From SVTX01 sp045132775 (GTDB lineage: Bacteria > Bacillota > Clostridia > Oscillospirales > CAG-272), in assembly GCA_045132775.1 (NCBI GenBank), contig JBGUSX010000100.1, positions 1-8,035 of the forward strand: a DNA stretch of 8,035 nt. Reading direction: 5' to 3'. Numbering within the stretch: the stretch's first letter is position 1; the number at the start of each line of letters is the position of its first letter. Under the pieces are notes generated by a model that worked only from the letters and a program-made list of their open reading frames with translations, was not told the DNA's origin and did not search any database. Shown piece by piece: positions 1 to 7,440 of the stretch. The translations under genes and the position numbers were made by a program.

Positions 1-206
1 CATTAAGTTGTGCGCCACTGTCGTACCGTGGATTTTGTCTTGTGGCATAAGGTTTCTTTTGCAACGAAACAAGGTAATCAGAGGACGTGAAGCCCTTGAA
101 AAAGCGACCTCCTCATCCACCGCTTACGCGGTCCCCCGTAAAGCGCGTTTTGCTTGCAAAAGGTGCTACGAGGGCTCGCCCGAGTTGTTCTCCGCTGGGG
201 AAGGCT
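1..206. repeat. Dispersed inverted-terminus repeat, left copy (partial, cut by window start)
   Basis: Bases 28-125 align without gaps to 7938-8035 with 7 mismatches in 98, and both copies run in the same direction. By alignment with the right copy, base 1 corresponds to 7911, so roughly 50 bp of this copy lie outside the window. The outer arm reads GCGACCTCCTCATCCACC and later TTCTCCGCTGGGGAAGGCT, the inverse of the left arm seen in the right copy. This copy carries 51 extra bases (137-187) inside the outer arm. No protein is encoded. It resembles a MITE-like or other non-autonomous palindromic repeat; the family name is not known to me. Confidence 0.8.
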
Positions 207-250
207 TAACAGACCGCCAAATCAAAATTTGAATATTGTATATAAAGCAG

Positions 251-276
251 AAAACGGACGAGTGATCGTCCGTTTT
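251..276 (-). terminator. Hairpin terminator of the YwaF-like gene, likely bidirectional
   Basis: A perfect 11-bp inverted repeat (AAAACGGACGA / TCGTCCGTTTT) encloses a four-base loop. It lies 25 bp past the stop codon of the leftward gene. The A/T ends of the stem supply a U-tract on either strand, so it could also stop transcripts coming from the left. Confidence 0.8.
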
Positions 277-301
277 CTTGTTTATTGGATTATTTATTCT
301 T

Positions 302-1132
302 TTACACGTTTGCGGTTTCGGGGAATTGCGCCGATTGAGTTTCTGCGGTGGGGGTCGGTTGCGCTTTTTCCTTTTTTCTGCGCACTGCGTAATAGTACAC
401 GAAGTAAAACGCGGTTATGTAGAGATAGAACAGCACCACGACTCCTACGGGATAGATTACTTCATGTCCGCCGACGAGGTTATACAGTATATCGTACGGT
501 GTGCCGTCTCCTCTCATCAGGAACATATAGTTATAATCGAGCGTGATATTCGCGATATATGCCGCTACGCAGAAGGATGTGAGTATTGCAAAGCTTATAG
601 GCAGATTTCTTCTCTTCATGCTTGCCATTCCCGATATAGCGATATAAAGCGAGCAGAAGCCCGAGATCGAATGTGTCAATCCCGACACTACGTTATCAAG
701 CGAAAGCACGGGATAGCAGGCGTAATTCTGTCCTGCACCGTACGTTCCGAGCACCGCGCCGAGTATTCCGAACACGAACACGAAATCAAGCGCGACGTTG
801 CGGAGTCTGCCCTTTGTAAACGCGGCGAGCGGTATCGTGATAAGCTGTATACTGCACAGAAACAGCGGCAGGATATAGAGCCAGCCCAAAGGATCCTCGC
901 CTCTGATACAGCAGATGACTATCTTGAATATCTCAAGCGCATCTATCGCTATTGCAGATACTACGAGGACGCGGTTTTTGATCTTTTCGTCTTTGTTTTT
1001 ATTTCTGAGTCCTAATATTGTCGAAAGTGCTATCATTATCACCATAAGCGAGGTGACGAAGGCGAGATGCTGCCAGGACATATAGCCCTCGGGCTCACGG
1101 GTGTATCCCCCTAAACCTAAAAACTCTTTCAT
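302..1132 (-). CDS. YwaF/TMEM164-family integral membrane protein
   Basis: This 276-residue protein has about seven hydrophobic helices (roughly residues 22-43, 53-75, 85-108, 113-131, 149-170, 178-198 and 225-250) and a charged, Pro/Thr-rich cytoplasmic-type tail (251-276). Two motifs suggest the YwaF family (TIGR02206, related to eukaryotic TMEM164): LPLFLCSIQ at 88-96 and LDYNYMFL at 198-205. Bacterial members are largely uncharacterised. As I recall, TMEM164 is reported to be a membrane acyltransferase with an essential Cys; Cys93 and His154 here might be equivalents, but that is inference. I chose the ATG at 1130-1132 because GAGG sits 8 bp before it. An in-frame ATG 33 bp upstream (1163-1165) has no ribosome binding site and overlaps a possible TATAAT. 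The gene is divergent from the LRR gene and appears monocistronic. Length is close to what I would expect for the family (about 230-280 residues). Confidence 0.75.
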   Translation of the reverse strand: MKEFLGLGGYTREPEGYMSWQHLAFVTSLMVIMIALSTILGLRNKNKDEKIKNRVLVVSAIAIDALEIFKIVICCIRGEDPLGWLYILPLFLCSIQLITIPLAAFTKGRLRNVALDFVFVFGILGAVLGTYGAGQNYACYPVLSLDNVVSGLTHSISGFCSLYIAISGMASMKRRNLPISFAILTSFCVAAYIANITLDYNYMFLMRGDGTPYDILYNLVGGHEVIYPVGVVVLFYLYITAFYFVYYYAVRRKKEKAQPTPTAETQSAQFPETANV

Positions 1133-1140
1133 TTTTCCAT

Positions 1141-1146
1141 CCTCTT
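1141..1146 (-). promoter_or_regulatory. Ribosome binding site deciding the YwaF-like start
   Basis: On the minus strand AAGAGG ends 8 bp before the ATG at 1130-1132. The alternative upstream ATG (1163-1165) is preceded only by A/T-rich sequence. This places the start at 1132 rather than 1165. Confidence 0.65.
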
Positions 1147-1163
1147 CTGTTTTTTTCACTCTC

Positions 1164-1169
1164 ATTATA
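1164..1169 (-). promoter_or_regulatory. Possible -10 element for the YwaF-like gene
   Basis: The minus strand reads TATAAT here, with a start of transcription expected near 1157 and a short leader of about 25 nt to the chosen ATG. No convincing -35 hexamer lies 16-18 bp upstream, so this is at best a weak or activator-dependent promoter. Confidence 0.35.
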
Positions 1170-1273
1170 CTATATTGTTATCGCAGCACAGCGTATTGTT
1201 CTGTTATTTAATAATTTTTAAGAAACTGGTCGGATACTGACGAAGGGTGCGGTCGGATTTTTCGTCCCTTTAC

Positions 1274-1302
1274 TTGACTTTTTTATTTTTTAGGTTTATA
1301 AT
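1274..1302 (+). promoter_or_regulatory. Sigma-A-type promoter of the LRR surface protein gene
   Basis: TTGACT (1274-1279) and TATAAT (1297-1302) are separated by exactly 17 bp, a near-perfect housekeeping promoter. Transcription would begin near 1309, giving a leader of about 58 nt. Eight-base direct repeats GGTCGGAT lie just upstream at 1228-1235 and 1251-1258 and might be a regulator site. Confidence 0.85.
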
Positions 1303-1352
1303 GTATTTGTATAATTATCTGCTTTGTTCTTTCACTACGCAATTTTTACCAC

Positions 1353-1359
1353 AAAGGAG
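1353..1359 (+). promoter_or_regulatory. Ribosome binding site of the LRR surface protein
   Basis: AAAGGAG ends 8 bp before the ATG at 1368. It is close to the anti-Shine-Dalgarno complement and fixes the start, which is also where a typical signal peptide begins. Confidence 0.85.
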
Positions 1360-1367
1360 AATGCTTT

Positions 1368-1451
1368 ATGAAGAAGAAATCTTTGATCCTTCTGTCCTGT
1401 GCGTGTGCGATGCTCCTGCTCGCATCCGCTCTTACTCTCTCGGTTCTCGCG
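1368..1451 (+). other. Signal peptide of the LRR protein
   Basis: Residues 1-28 have a Lys-rich start (MKKK), a hydrophobic core (about 5-27) and a small-residue cleavage context (VLA28 before TG). Sec export with signal peptidase I cleavage is expected. Confidence 0.85.
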
Positions 1452-4400
1452 ACGGGCTCCGAGTCGGATACCGCGGCTCAAAACACCACCGTTGATCCAT
1501 TCGACGAAGCCGAGGGCGACCGATTCTATTCCGGTACGTGCGGAAATAACCTGACCTGGACCCTCAACGTAACGACGGGTAAGCTTCGCATCAGCGGAAG
1601 CGGTGCGATGGAATACTATGATAGCTCGCGCAGTGTTCCTTGGTATAACTACACCTCATACGTAAGAGAGCTCGTTGTTGGTGACGGCGTAACGTCTATA
1701 TCACAATATGCGTTTTCCGGCTGTCATTGCCTTAACGTAGTTTACATAGGCAAAAATGTTACGAGTATCGGCAACGGCGCGTTCACCGGATGCCAAAATC
1801 TTGCAGAGGTCTGCAACACATCTAACCTCTCCATAACCATGCACAAGCAAGAATACAATACCGCTTACGGATATCTCGGATATTGGGCGAAGAGCATTGT
1901 TAAGTCGGCAAGTGCAAGCAATATACTCCGCAAGGACGGCTTCGTTTTCTGGAAGAACTCATACGGCGATTACGAGCTTCTTCACTACGAGGGCAGAGAT
2001 ACCGACATCTCCCTTCCCGAAGCTCCGATCGGGGAGCAGTCTGCTTACAGTATAAGCGATCTTGCTTTCTACTATGAGAAAGAGCTCACGAGCGTTGATA
2101 TTCCCAACTGCGTCACGAAAATAGGCGAGAGCGCTTTTACAAACTGCTTTGGACTTACGAAGCTTTACATTCCCGACTCGGTATATACTATGTCGCGCTT
2201 TGCGGTAAGCGGATGTAGTAATCTGCTTTGGGTTCGTCTGGGCTCCGGACTTGCGATCATGGGCGGTGAATACGCAGGAAGCCATCGACCTCCATTCTAC
2301 AGCTGTCCGTCCATTCTCGAGGTCTGCAACGATTCTCAGTTTGAGATGAGCGCCGACACCTATTCACAGGATACCGGTATCACTGCGGAGCACGTTTACT
2401 CCTCTGAGAGCGGTGAGTCCAAATTCATTTATGATGGTAATTATACGATCTTTGACCGCGACGGTGTTTCAACTCTTATAAAATACACGGGAGACAACAC
2501 CATCGCATACATCCCCGACTACGTTGAGGCGATCGAGGCTAACGCCTTTAATAACGTTTCCTCTATCGAGCTGGTCGTTATTCCCTCCTCTGTAAAGAGC
2601 ATGGCTCCTTCCTCCTTTGTTGATTGCAAAAATATCACCGAAATTGCGGCTCCCTTCGTAGGCAAGTCGCGTGAGGAGAGTGCAAGACTTATTGACATTT
2701 TCAAGAATTCCACGGGAGCTCTTGAGTCATTCACACTGACCGAGGGAGACGGGATAAGCAAGAATGCTTTTGCTTATTGCTACGCTTTAAAGGACATAAG
2801 CTTTCCCTCTGGCATTACCTACATTGGCGAATACGCATTTTACGAGTGTAGAAGCCTTACCGAATTTACCGTTCCCGATTCGGTCACGGAAATAGGTAAA
2901 AATGCCTTTGGTCACTGCTCGTCGCTCAAGTCGATTACTCTCCCCTTCGTCGGGAATAGACTCGATGGAGAGGATAACACACATTTCGGCTACATATTCG
3001 GTGCGAACTCATACTCACAGAACAATACCGAGGTCCCCACAAGTCTTGAGCTCGTTACGATTACAAAGGCTACCGCCATCGACGAGTACGCATTTTACAA
3101 TTGCGACGATATTATCACCGTCACGCTTCCCAAAAAGCTTAATTCCATTGGAAAAAATGCATTCAAGGGATGTACGTCGCTTTTCGAGATCTTCAATCCC
3201 TCAAGGGTATATCTCAGCGTCGGAACACCGCACGAATCTTGCATTACCGACAATGCGCTTGCTATCCGTTCAGAGACCAATAACTATACCGGCATTATCC
3301 GTGTGGACGGATTCGTATTCTTCCGTGACATATCGACGGATATTTATACCCTTCTCAGATACAAGGGCGACGAGACCGAGATCGTTTTCCCTGACAATAT
3401 TTACGCTTCATCGTATACTGTTGAAGCGATCTACTCCTATGCCTTTGCAAACAACGACAATATCACATCCATTACTCTCCCCGTCGGTGTCAAGACGATC
3501 GGTGAGAGCGCGTTTGCGAATTGCACTTCTCTTAAAACACTCAATGTACCAAGCACGGTAGAGACGTTCCCTTACTCCGCGATAGACGGTTGCACCTCGC
3601 TTACCTTTAACTCAAAAGACGGGGGAAATTATCTCGGCAACGATGCCTGTCCATATTCAATTCTTGTTTCGGTTGACGGCACAGAGATCGACAAGCTCGC
3701 CCTTCAGGACACCGCGAAATTTATCCTCAAAAATGCATTTAAAAACATTACCTCCATCGACACGCTGACGATCCCTGCTGATATACTGCATATCGACAAC
3801 GGTGCGTTCCCAAGCTCGACACAGATCGTAAATCTTGAAGCTCCTGCTCACGCAATCCCAATGATCCCGAAATCCGCTCTTGTTTCCGCAACGGTAAGCG
3901 GCAGTGAGGAGCTGCCCGAAAAGGCTTTCTACCAGGCGGTGAAGCTTAAATCGGTCGCGCTTAACGAGCGTTTGGCGGTCATAGGTAATTCTGCTTTCTT
4001 TGGCTGCAGGTCTCTTGAAAGTATAGATCTTACAAACATTTTCAGAATAGACGCTAATGCATTTGAGGGATGCTCGTCCCTTGAATCCGTCGTTCTTCAT
4101 CACATAACAGAGGTCAGTGAGTCCTGTTTCAAGAACTGCACCTCCCTCAAGTCCGTATCCCTTAACGACGAGATAGAGCTCTTCTCAAAGGATGCATTCT
4201 TCGGATGCAGTGCTCTTTCAAAGGTAATCGTCAGATCTTCTATTATGTCGATCGTAGGCGATGAGTTTGAAAACGAATATGCAAATCCCCTATTCCTTGC
4301 CGGAAATCTTTATATCAACGATGAGGCGGTGGAAAAGCTCGATCTTCCGTGGGGGATCGGTCAGGTAAAGAATTACACCTTCGCGGGAATCAGGGTAAGC

Positions 4401-7226
4401 TCACTCACTATTCCCGAGGATGTTTTGATCGACGAAAAGGCATTTTTCTCTGCCTGCGGCATCGAAAAGCTGTCCGCTCCCGCATACGTTATTCCTTTTA
4501 TTCCGAAGGAATCCTTGAAGGAGGCAGTAATCACCTCGGGTGACACGGTTTCTTCAAATTCCTTCAAGGATGCCTTTAAGCTTGAGCGCGTTACTCTCGG
4601 AGATCAGGTCACAACGATCGAGGGCTCCGCGTTTTCAAGCTGTGCCTCTCTCAAAGAGCTATATATTCAATCAGATGCGGTCGCGTTTGGCGAAAATGCT
4701 TTCTTCTCGTCGAGCGGAAAGCTTGAAAAGGTCGTTATAAACGAGCCCGAGAACTGGCTCAATATGTCCTTTGCCAATGAAAAGGCAAATCCCTTGAGTG
4801 GGGCTGAACTTCATGCGGTCTCCGCCGGCGGAAAGGTAGACTCTATCTTTATACCGCAAGACATTGCCGAGATCTCCGCTTATGCATTCATCGGCTGTAC
4901 CTCGATCAGGGAAATTCATCTTGCAGGTGCGGAAACTACCGTAGGCAAGGATGCGTTCGTTGGAGCAAGCTTTAACGTGCTGGGAATTCACACCTCACAG
5001 ATCAATCAGGTCGCTACGCTCCTGCCCGGGGCCAAGATGATAAACATACTTTCAGGTGAGGCGATCCCCCAGAATGCTTTTACGACTGCACAGGCTCTTG
5101 AGGAGATCTTCCTTTGCGACTCCTTGACCGAAATAGGTGATTACGCATTTCATCAATGCGTCTCGCTCAAGAACGTAACTATACCCCAAAGCGTTTCGGT
5201 GATCGGTGATTATGCCTTCTCAAACTGCACCGCGCTTGAATCCGTGACTCTTCCTAGCAATCTTACCGCTATCCCCTCGGGTCTCTTCAGCGGTTGCTCC
5301 GCGCTTGATTATCTGCTTATACCGTCATTGGTGACCGAGATCGGAAGCTATGCGTTCAGCGGGTGCAAGTCCTTCTCCGCTTTCCCCTGCACACCCGGAT
5401 CTGCTGTTACGACCATAGGCTCGTATGCGTTCTCAAATTGCAGCGCGCTGACCGAGGTGGTTATTCCCGACAGTGTTACGACCGTCGAACGCTATGCGTT
5501 CGCATACTGCTCCTCACTTGAGACTATGTGTATTCCGAACACCGTCACATCCCTCGATGCGTACGCCTTGGAGCAGTGCTCCTCGCTAAAGTCGATAACC
5601 TGCTCGATCGAGCATCTCAGTTCTCCCTATCTGCCCGCTCTTGAGACCGCGGTGCTGACAGGCGGAACAAAGCTCCCGGGTTCTATATTCTACAACTGCG
5701 AAAATATCAAGAACGTCACTCTTCCGGACACTCTGACGACTATCGATGAATATGCTTTGAGTAATTGCGACAAGATAACAAGCCTTCGCATTCCTGCGTC
5801 GGTCACGTCGATAGCCTCAAATGCATTCTACAAGTGCACGGCGCTTGAGTCTATCTACGTAGATTCTCTTGAGGCTTGGCTCAATATCAGCTTCTCGTCA
5901 AGTGCGAATCCGCTCTGTTATGCGAAAAACCTTTACGTTGGCGGTGAGCTCCTCACAGAGCTCGTCATTCCCGAGGAGGTGACCGAGATCGGCAGCTATG
6001 CCTTTGAAAGCTACAAGGCTCTTACGTCGGTCACTCTTCACGGTAATATGAGCGTTGGCTACAGGGCATTCTACAACTGTGACTCTATTGAAAAGGTCAA
6101 TACATCCTCGCTCTCCGATTGGCTTACGGTCAAATTCTCCTCCATTGAGTCAAATCCCCTGTATTACTCGGGAACTCTCTACGTTGGAGATGAGATCCTT
6201 ACCAATATCGTTATCCCCGAGGATATCACGGCAATAGGCAGCTACGCATTCGCGGGTATTAAATCCGTTGAGACGGTATATATTCCCGAAACCGTCACTT
6301 CGTTCGGTTCACAGATGTTCGAATATGCTACCGGAATCGAGGAGATCGCTTGCTGCAGCGAGAATTACGGCAATCTCACAAGCGGTATTGGCTGGAACGT
6401 TTCCACAACGCTTATAAATCACCGTTACGAGATCGTTGCCGGCGAGGAGTCGCACCACTGGGTATGCTCCGAATGTAAGGCGGAGCTGTCGCCCGAAAAT
6501 CACTCCTGGTCATACGATCCCATCGAAAAGCTGAGTCCCACCCACACAGAGCCCGGATATGCGATCTACTCCTGCATCTGCGGTCAGACCATGAAGGACA
6601 TTCTTGATCCTGTCGGTCACTATTTTGGCTACCAGACCGAATACTTAGCTCCTACTCACACGAGTGAGGGCAAGTACGTTTTTGCCTGCGATTGCGGTGA
6701 GACGACGACTGTTCCGATCGAGAAGCTCACTGAACATCAGTATGACAGCGGCACAGTAACGGTCGCTCCCACGCACACAGAGCTTGGTGTTATGACTTAT
6801 GCTTGCGAGTGCGGCGAGAGCTACACCGAAGAGATCCCGACTCTCGATGAGCACGAATGGGGTGAGTGGCAGGTCGTTGACGATTACCTTCACGCAAAAC
6901 ACTGCTCGTGCGGTATATCCGAGAGTGATTATCACTATTTCGATAATGATTACGATTCGGAATGCGATATCTGCGGATTTACAAGGACGGTTGAGACAGA
7001 GTCCGTGACCGATGGCAATTCCGAGAGCGAATCCGTCACCGAAAAGGTTACAAATGCTCCGACCGAAAAGCCGACGCAGAGTCCTTCTTCCTCTGAACCC
7101 TCGGAATCCGATAAGACTACAAATACAAGCGGCGGTTGCTCGTCAAGCCTTGGCGGTGCGTCTCTTGCCGTTAGTCTGATGGGTGCTGTTGCTCTTCTCT
7201 TCTGCAGAAAGAAAAAGGAAGATTAA
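1368..7226 (+). CDS. Giant secreted BspA-like leucine-rich-repeat surface protein
   Basis: This 1952-residue protein is complete, with start and stop in the window. Residues 1-28 are a signal peptide (KKK, hydrophobic core, likely cleavage after VLA28). Residues 52-98 match the N-terminal module usual in BspA-like proteins (SGTCGNNLTWTL, LRISGSGAMEYY, PWYNY). Residues 99-1660 contain about 44 LRR_5 (PF13306-type) repeats with the core IG.YAF..C..L..V.IP..V and a 23-residue period, broken by recurring cassettes. Residues 1700-1870 carry His/CxC repeats, 1871-1920 a Ser/Thr/Glu/Pro linker, and 1921-1952 a Gly-Gly-Cys/transmembrane/Arg-Lys tail. Known relatives act at the cell surface in adhesion to host proteins or other bacteria; the ligand cannot be read from sequence. 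There is no LPXTG, SLH or catalytic domain. The gene has its own promoter and terminator, so it is probably monocistronic. I am confident of the family but not of the function. Confidence 0.95.
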   Translation: MKKKSLILLSCACAMLLLASALTLSVLATGSESDTAAQNTTVDPFDEAEGDRFYSGTCGNNLTWTLNVTTGKLRISGSGAMEYYDSSRSVPWYNYTSYVRELVVGDGVTSISQYAFSGCHCLNVVYIGKNVTSIGNGAFTGCQNLAEVCNTSNLSITMHKQEYNTAYGYLGYWAKSIVKSASASNILRKDGFVFWKNSYGDYELLHYEGRDTDISLPEAPIGEQSAYSISDLAFYYEKELTSVDIPNCVTKIGESAFTNCFGLTKLYIPDSVYTMSRFAVSGCSNLLWVRLGSGLAIMGGEYAGSHRPPFYSCPSILEVCNDSQFEMSADTYSQDTGITAEHVYSSESGESKFIYDGNYTIFDRDGVSTLIKYTGDNTIAYIPDYVEAIEANAFNNVSSIELVVIPSSVKSMAPSSFVDCKNITEIAAPFVGKSREESARLIDIFKNSTGALESFTLTEGDGISKNAFAYCYALKDISFPSGITYIGEYAFYECRSLTEFTVPDSVTEIGKNAFGHCSSLKSITLPFVGNRLDGEDNTHFGYIFGANSYSQNNTEVPTSLELVTITKATAIDEYAFYNCDDIITVTLPKKLNSIGKNAFKGCTSLFEIFNPSRVYLSVGTPHESCITDNALAIRSETNNYTGIIRVDGFVFFRDISTDIYTLLRYKGDETEIVFPDNIYASSYTVEAIYSYAFANNDNITSITLPVGVKTIGESAFANCTSLKTLNVPSTVETFPYSAIDGCTSLTFNSKDGGNYLGNDACPYSILVSVDGTEIDKLALQDTAKFILKNAFKNITSIDTLTIPADILHIDNGAFPSSTQIVNLEAPAHAIPMIPKSALVSATVSGSEELPEKAFYQAVKLKSVALNERLAVIGNSAFFGCRSLESIDLTNIFRIDANAFEGCSSLESVVLHHITEVSESCFKNCTSLKSVSLNDEIELFSKDAFFGCSALSKVIVRSSIMSIVGDEFENEYANPLFLAGNLYINDEAVEKLDLPWGIGQVKNYTFAGIRVSSLTIPEDVLIDEKAFFSACGIEKLSAPAYVIPFIPKESLKEAVITSGDTVSSNSFKDAFKLERVTLGDQVTTIEGSAFSSCASLKELYIQSDAVAFGENAFFSSSGKLEKVVINEPENWLNMSFANEKANPLSGAELHAVSAGGKVDSIFIPQDIAEISAYAFIGCTSIREIHLAGAETTVGKDAFVGASFNVLGIHTSQINQVATLLPGAKMINILSGEAIPQNAFTTAQALEEIFLCDSLTEIGDYAFHQCVSLKNVTIPQSVSVIGDYAFSNCTALESVTLPSNLTAIPSGLFSGCSALDYLLIPSLVTEIGSYAFSGCKSFSAFPCTPGSAVTTIGSYAFSNCSALTEVVIPDSVTTVERYAFAYCSSLETMCIPNTVTSLDAYALEQCSSLKSITCSIEHLSSPYLPALETAVLTGGTKLPGSIFYNCENIKNVTLPDTLTTIDEYALSNCDKITSLRIPASVTSIASNAFYKCTALESIYVDSLEAWLNISFSSSANPLCYAKNLYVGGELLTELVIPEEVTEIGSYAFESYKALTSVTLHGNMSVGYRAFYNCDSIEKVNTSSLSDWLTVKFSSIESNPLYYSGTLYVGDEILTNIVIPEDITAIGSYAFAGIKSVETVYIPETVTSFGSQMFEYATGIEEIACCSENYGNLTSGIGWNVSTTLINHRYEIVAGEESHHWVCSECKAELSPENHSWSYDPIEKLSPTHTEPGYAIYSCICGQTMKDILDPVGHYFGYQTEYLAPTHTSEGKYVFACDCGETTTVPIEKLTEHQYDSGTVTVAPTHTELGVMTYACECGESYTEEIPTLDEHEWGEWQVVDDYLHAKHCSCGISESDYHYFDNDYDSECDICGFTRTVETESVTDGNSESESVTEKVTNAPTEKPTQSPSSSEPSESDKTTNTSGGCSSSLGGASLAVSLMGAVALLFCRKKKED
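1662..6347 (+). repeat. LRR_5 repeat array with recurring cassettes (protein-level repeat)
   Basis: The AF landmark of each repeat recurs every 22-23 residues in uninterrupted runs, for example Ala at 1260, 1283, 1306 (Leu), 1329, 1354, 1377 and 1400. Five cassette types interrupt the run and each returns to the AF landmark. Type I (N.S...DGFVF...Y.GD.T) is at residues 147-234, 318-394 and 607-693. Type II (PFVG...) is at 428-468 and 526-576. Type III (AP...IP..., ending at an AF-like landmark) is at 824-854, 1035-1066, 1203-1238 and 1411-1441. Type IV (W...F...NPL...LYV) is at 957-1005, 1126-1174, 1501-1546 and 1581-1628. Type V (NYLGN..CPY) is at 747-791. Confidence 0.85.
6501..6854 (+). 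repeat. 39-residue His/CxC repeats near the C terminus (protein-level repeat)
   Basis: His residues at 1712, 1751, 1790 and 1829 are exactly 39 apart. Each of the three full units contains PTHT about 11-12 residues after the His, then a Gly and an aromatic residue, then CxCG (C1736/C1738, C1774/C1776, C1813/C1815). A degenerate fourth unit has C1846/C1848. The set is bracketed by CxxC pairs, C1700/C1703 and C1866/C1869. Similar His/Cys repeats occur near the C termini of clostridial surface proteins. Metal binding is plausible but inferred. Confidence 0.75.
7128..7223 (+). other. C-terminal sorting-type tail (GGC / hydrophobic helix / RKKKED)
   Basis: Residues 1921-1952 read SGGCSSSLGG, then a hydrophobic stretch (about 1931-1946), then RKKKED, after a low-complexity Ser/Thr/Glu/Pro linker. 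This has the tripartite layout of surface-sorting signals but lacks LPXTG. It resembles the small-residue-plus-Cys CTERM signals (the GlyGly-, Synergist- and MYXO-CTERM kind) more than a sortase substrate. The processing enzyme is not in this window. Confidence 0.65.
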
Positions 7227-7262
7227 CGAGGTTTTAGTGGATAAAATCAAATAATTTCTTTG

Positions 7263-7293
7263 GCGGACAGGCGAAATGCCTGTCCGCTTTTTT
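7263..7293 (+). terminator. Intrinsic terminator of the LRR surface protein gene
   Basis: A perfect 10-bp stem (GCGGACAGGC / GCCTGTCCGC) with a GAAAT loop is followed directly by six T. It lies 36 bp past the stop codon. Confidence 0.95.
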
Positions 7294-7304
7294 CGTGGTG
7301 ATGC

Positions 7305-7359
7305 GGGAGACCGGTTTCAACTGACCGTCTTACGAAGCAGAAAAAAGGAGATACCGAAC
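7305..7359. repeat. Partial tRNA-associated repeat unit A (55 bp)
   Basis: All 55 bases are identical to 7524-7578. The copy contains the right half of the 62-bp unit (starting GGGAGACC), the 14-base link, and the first arm plus loop of the tRNA-Leu terminator (AAAAAAGGAGATACCGAAC). It lacks the left half of the unit and the second terminator arm. At 7359-7367 the sequence continues with CAACTGACC, another scrap of the same unit. Confidence 0.9.
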
Positions 7360-7378
7360 AACTGACCAATATAGTCTC

Positions 7379-7440
7379 GACGGGACTTGAACCTAATTCC
7401 CAAGGCAAGCCTTGGGAGACCGGTTTCAACTGACCGTCTT
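7379..7440. repeat. tRNA-associated inverted-repeat unit B (62 bp)
   Basis: All 62 bases are identical to unit C (7489-7550). The left end, GACGGGACTTGAACC, equals 7605-7619 within the T-arm of the tRNA-Leu gene. The right end, GGTTTCAACTGACCGTC, is an imperfect inverse of the left end. The centre is a perfect palindrome of two 9-base arms (TCCCAAGGC / GCCTTGGGA, 7398-7417) around AA. The unit can fold as one long imperfect hairpin. It runs into CCGCAC, so 7434-7446 also mirrors the 3' end of the tRNA. Confidence 0.9.

Noticed and set aside
278..1015. Long plus-strand open frame opposite the YwaF-like gene
   Set aside because: It is antisense to a gene with clear membrane helices, family motifs, a ribosome binding site and a terminator. 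Its own translation is Arg/Tyr/His-rich with no family character and no ribosome binding site.
1368..1400. Lipoprotein signal (Cys11 in LLSC)
   Set aside because: The hydrophobic stretch before Cys11 is only about six residues and the -2 position is Leu. The hydrophobic core continues to residue 28, which fits signal peptidase I cleavage.
1247..1495. Plus-strand open frame across the promoter and start of the LRR gene
   Set aside because: It covers the -35/-10 elements and the ribosome binding site in another frame, has no start signal of its own, and is inconsistent with the strong promoter layout.
2902..3561. 219-codon plus-strand frame inside the LRR gene
   Set aside because: It is a shifted frame of the LRR repeats, Ser/Arg/Thr-rich, with no start signals. 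The LRR frame is continuous through it.
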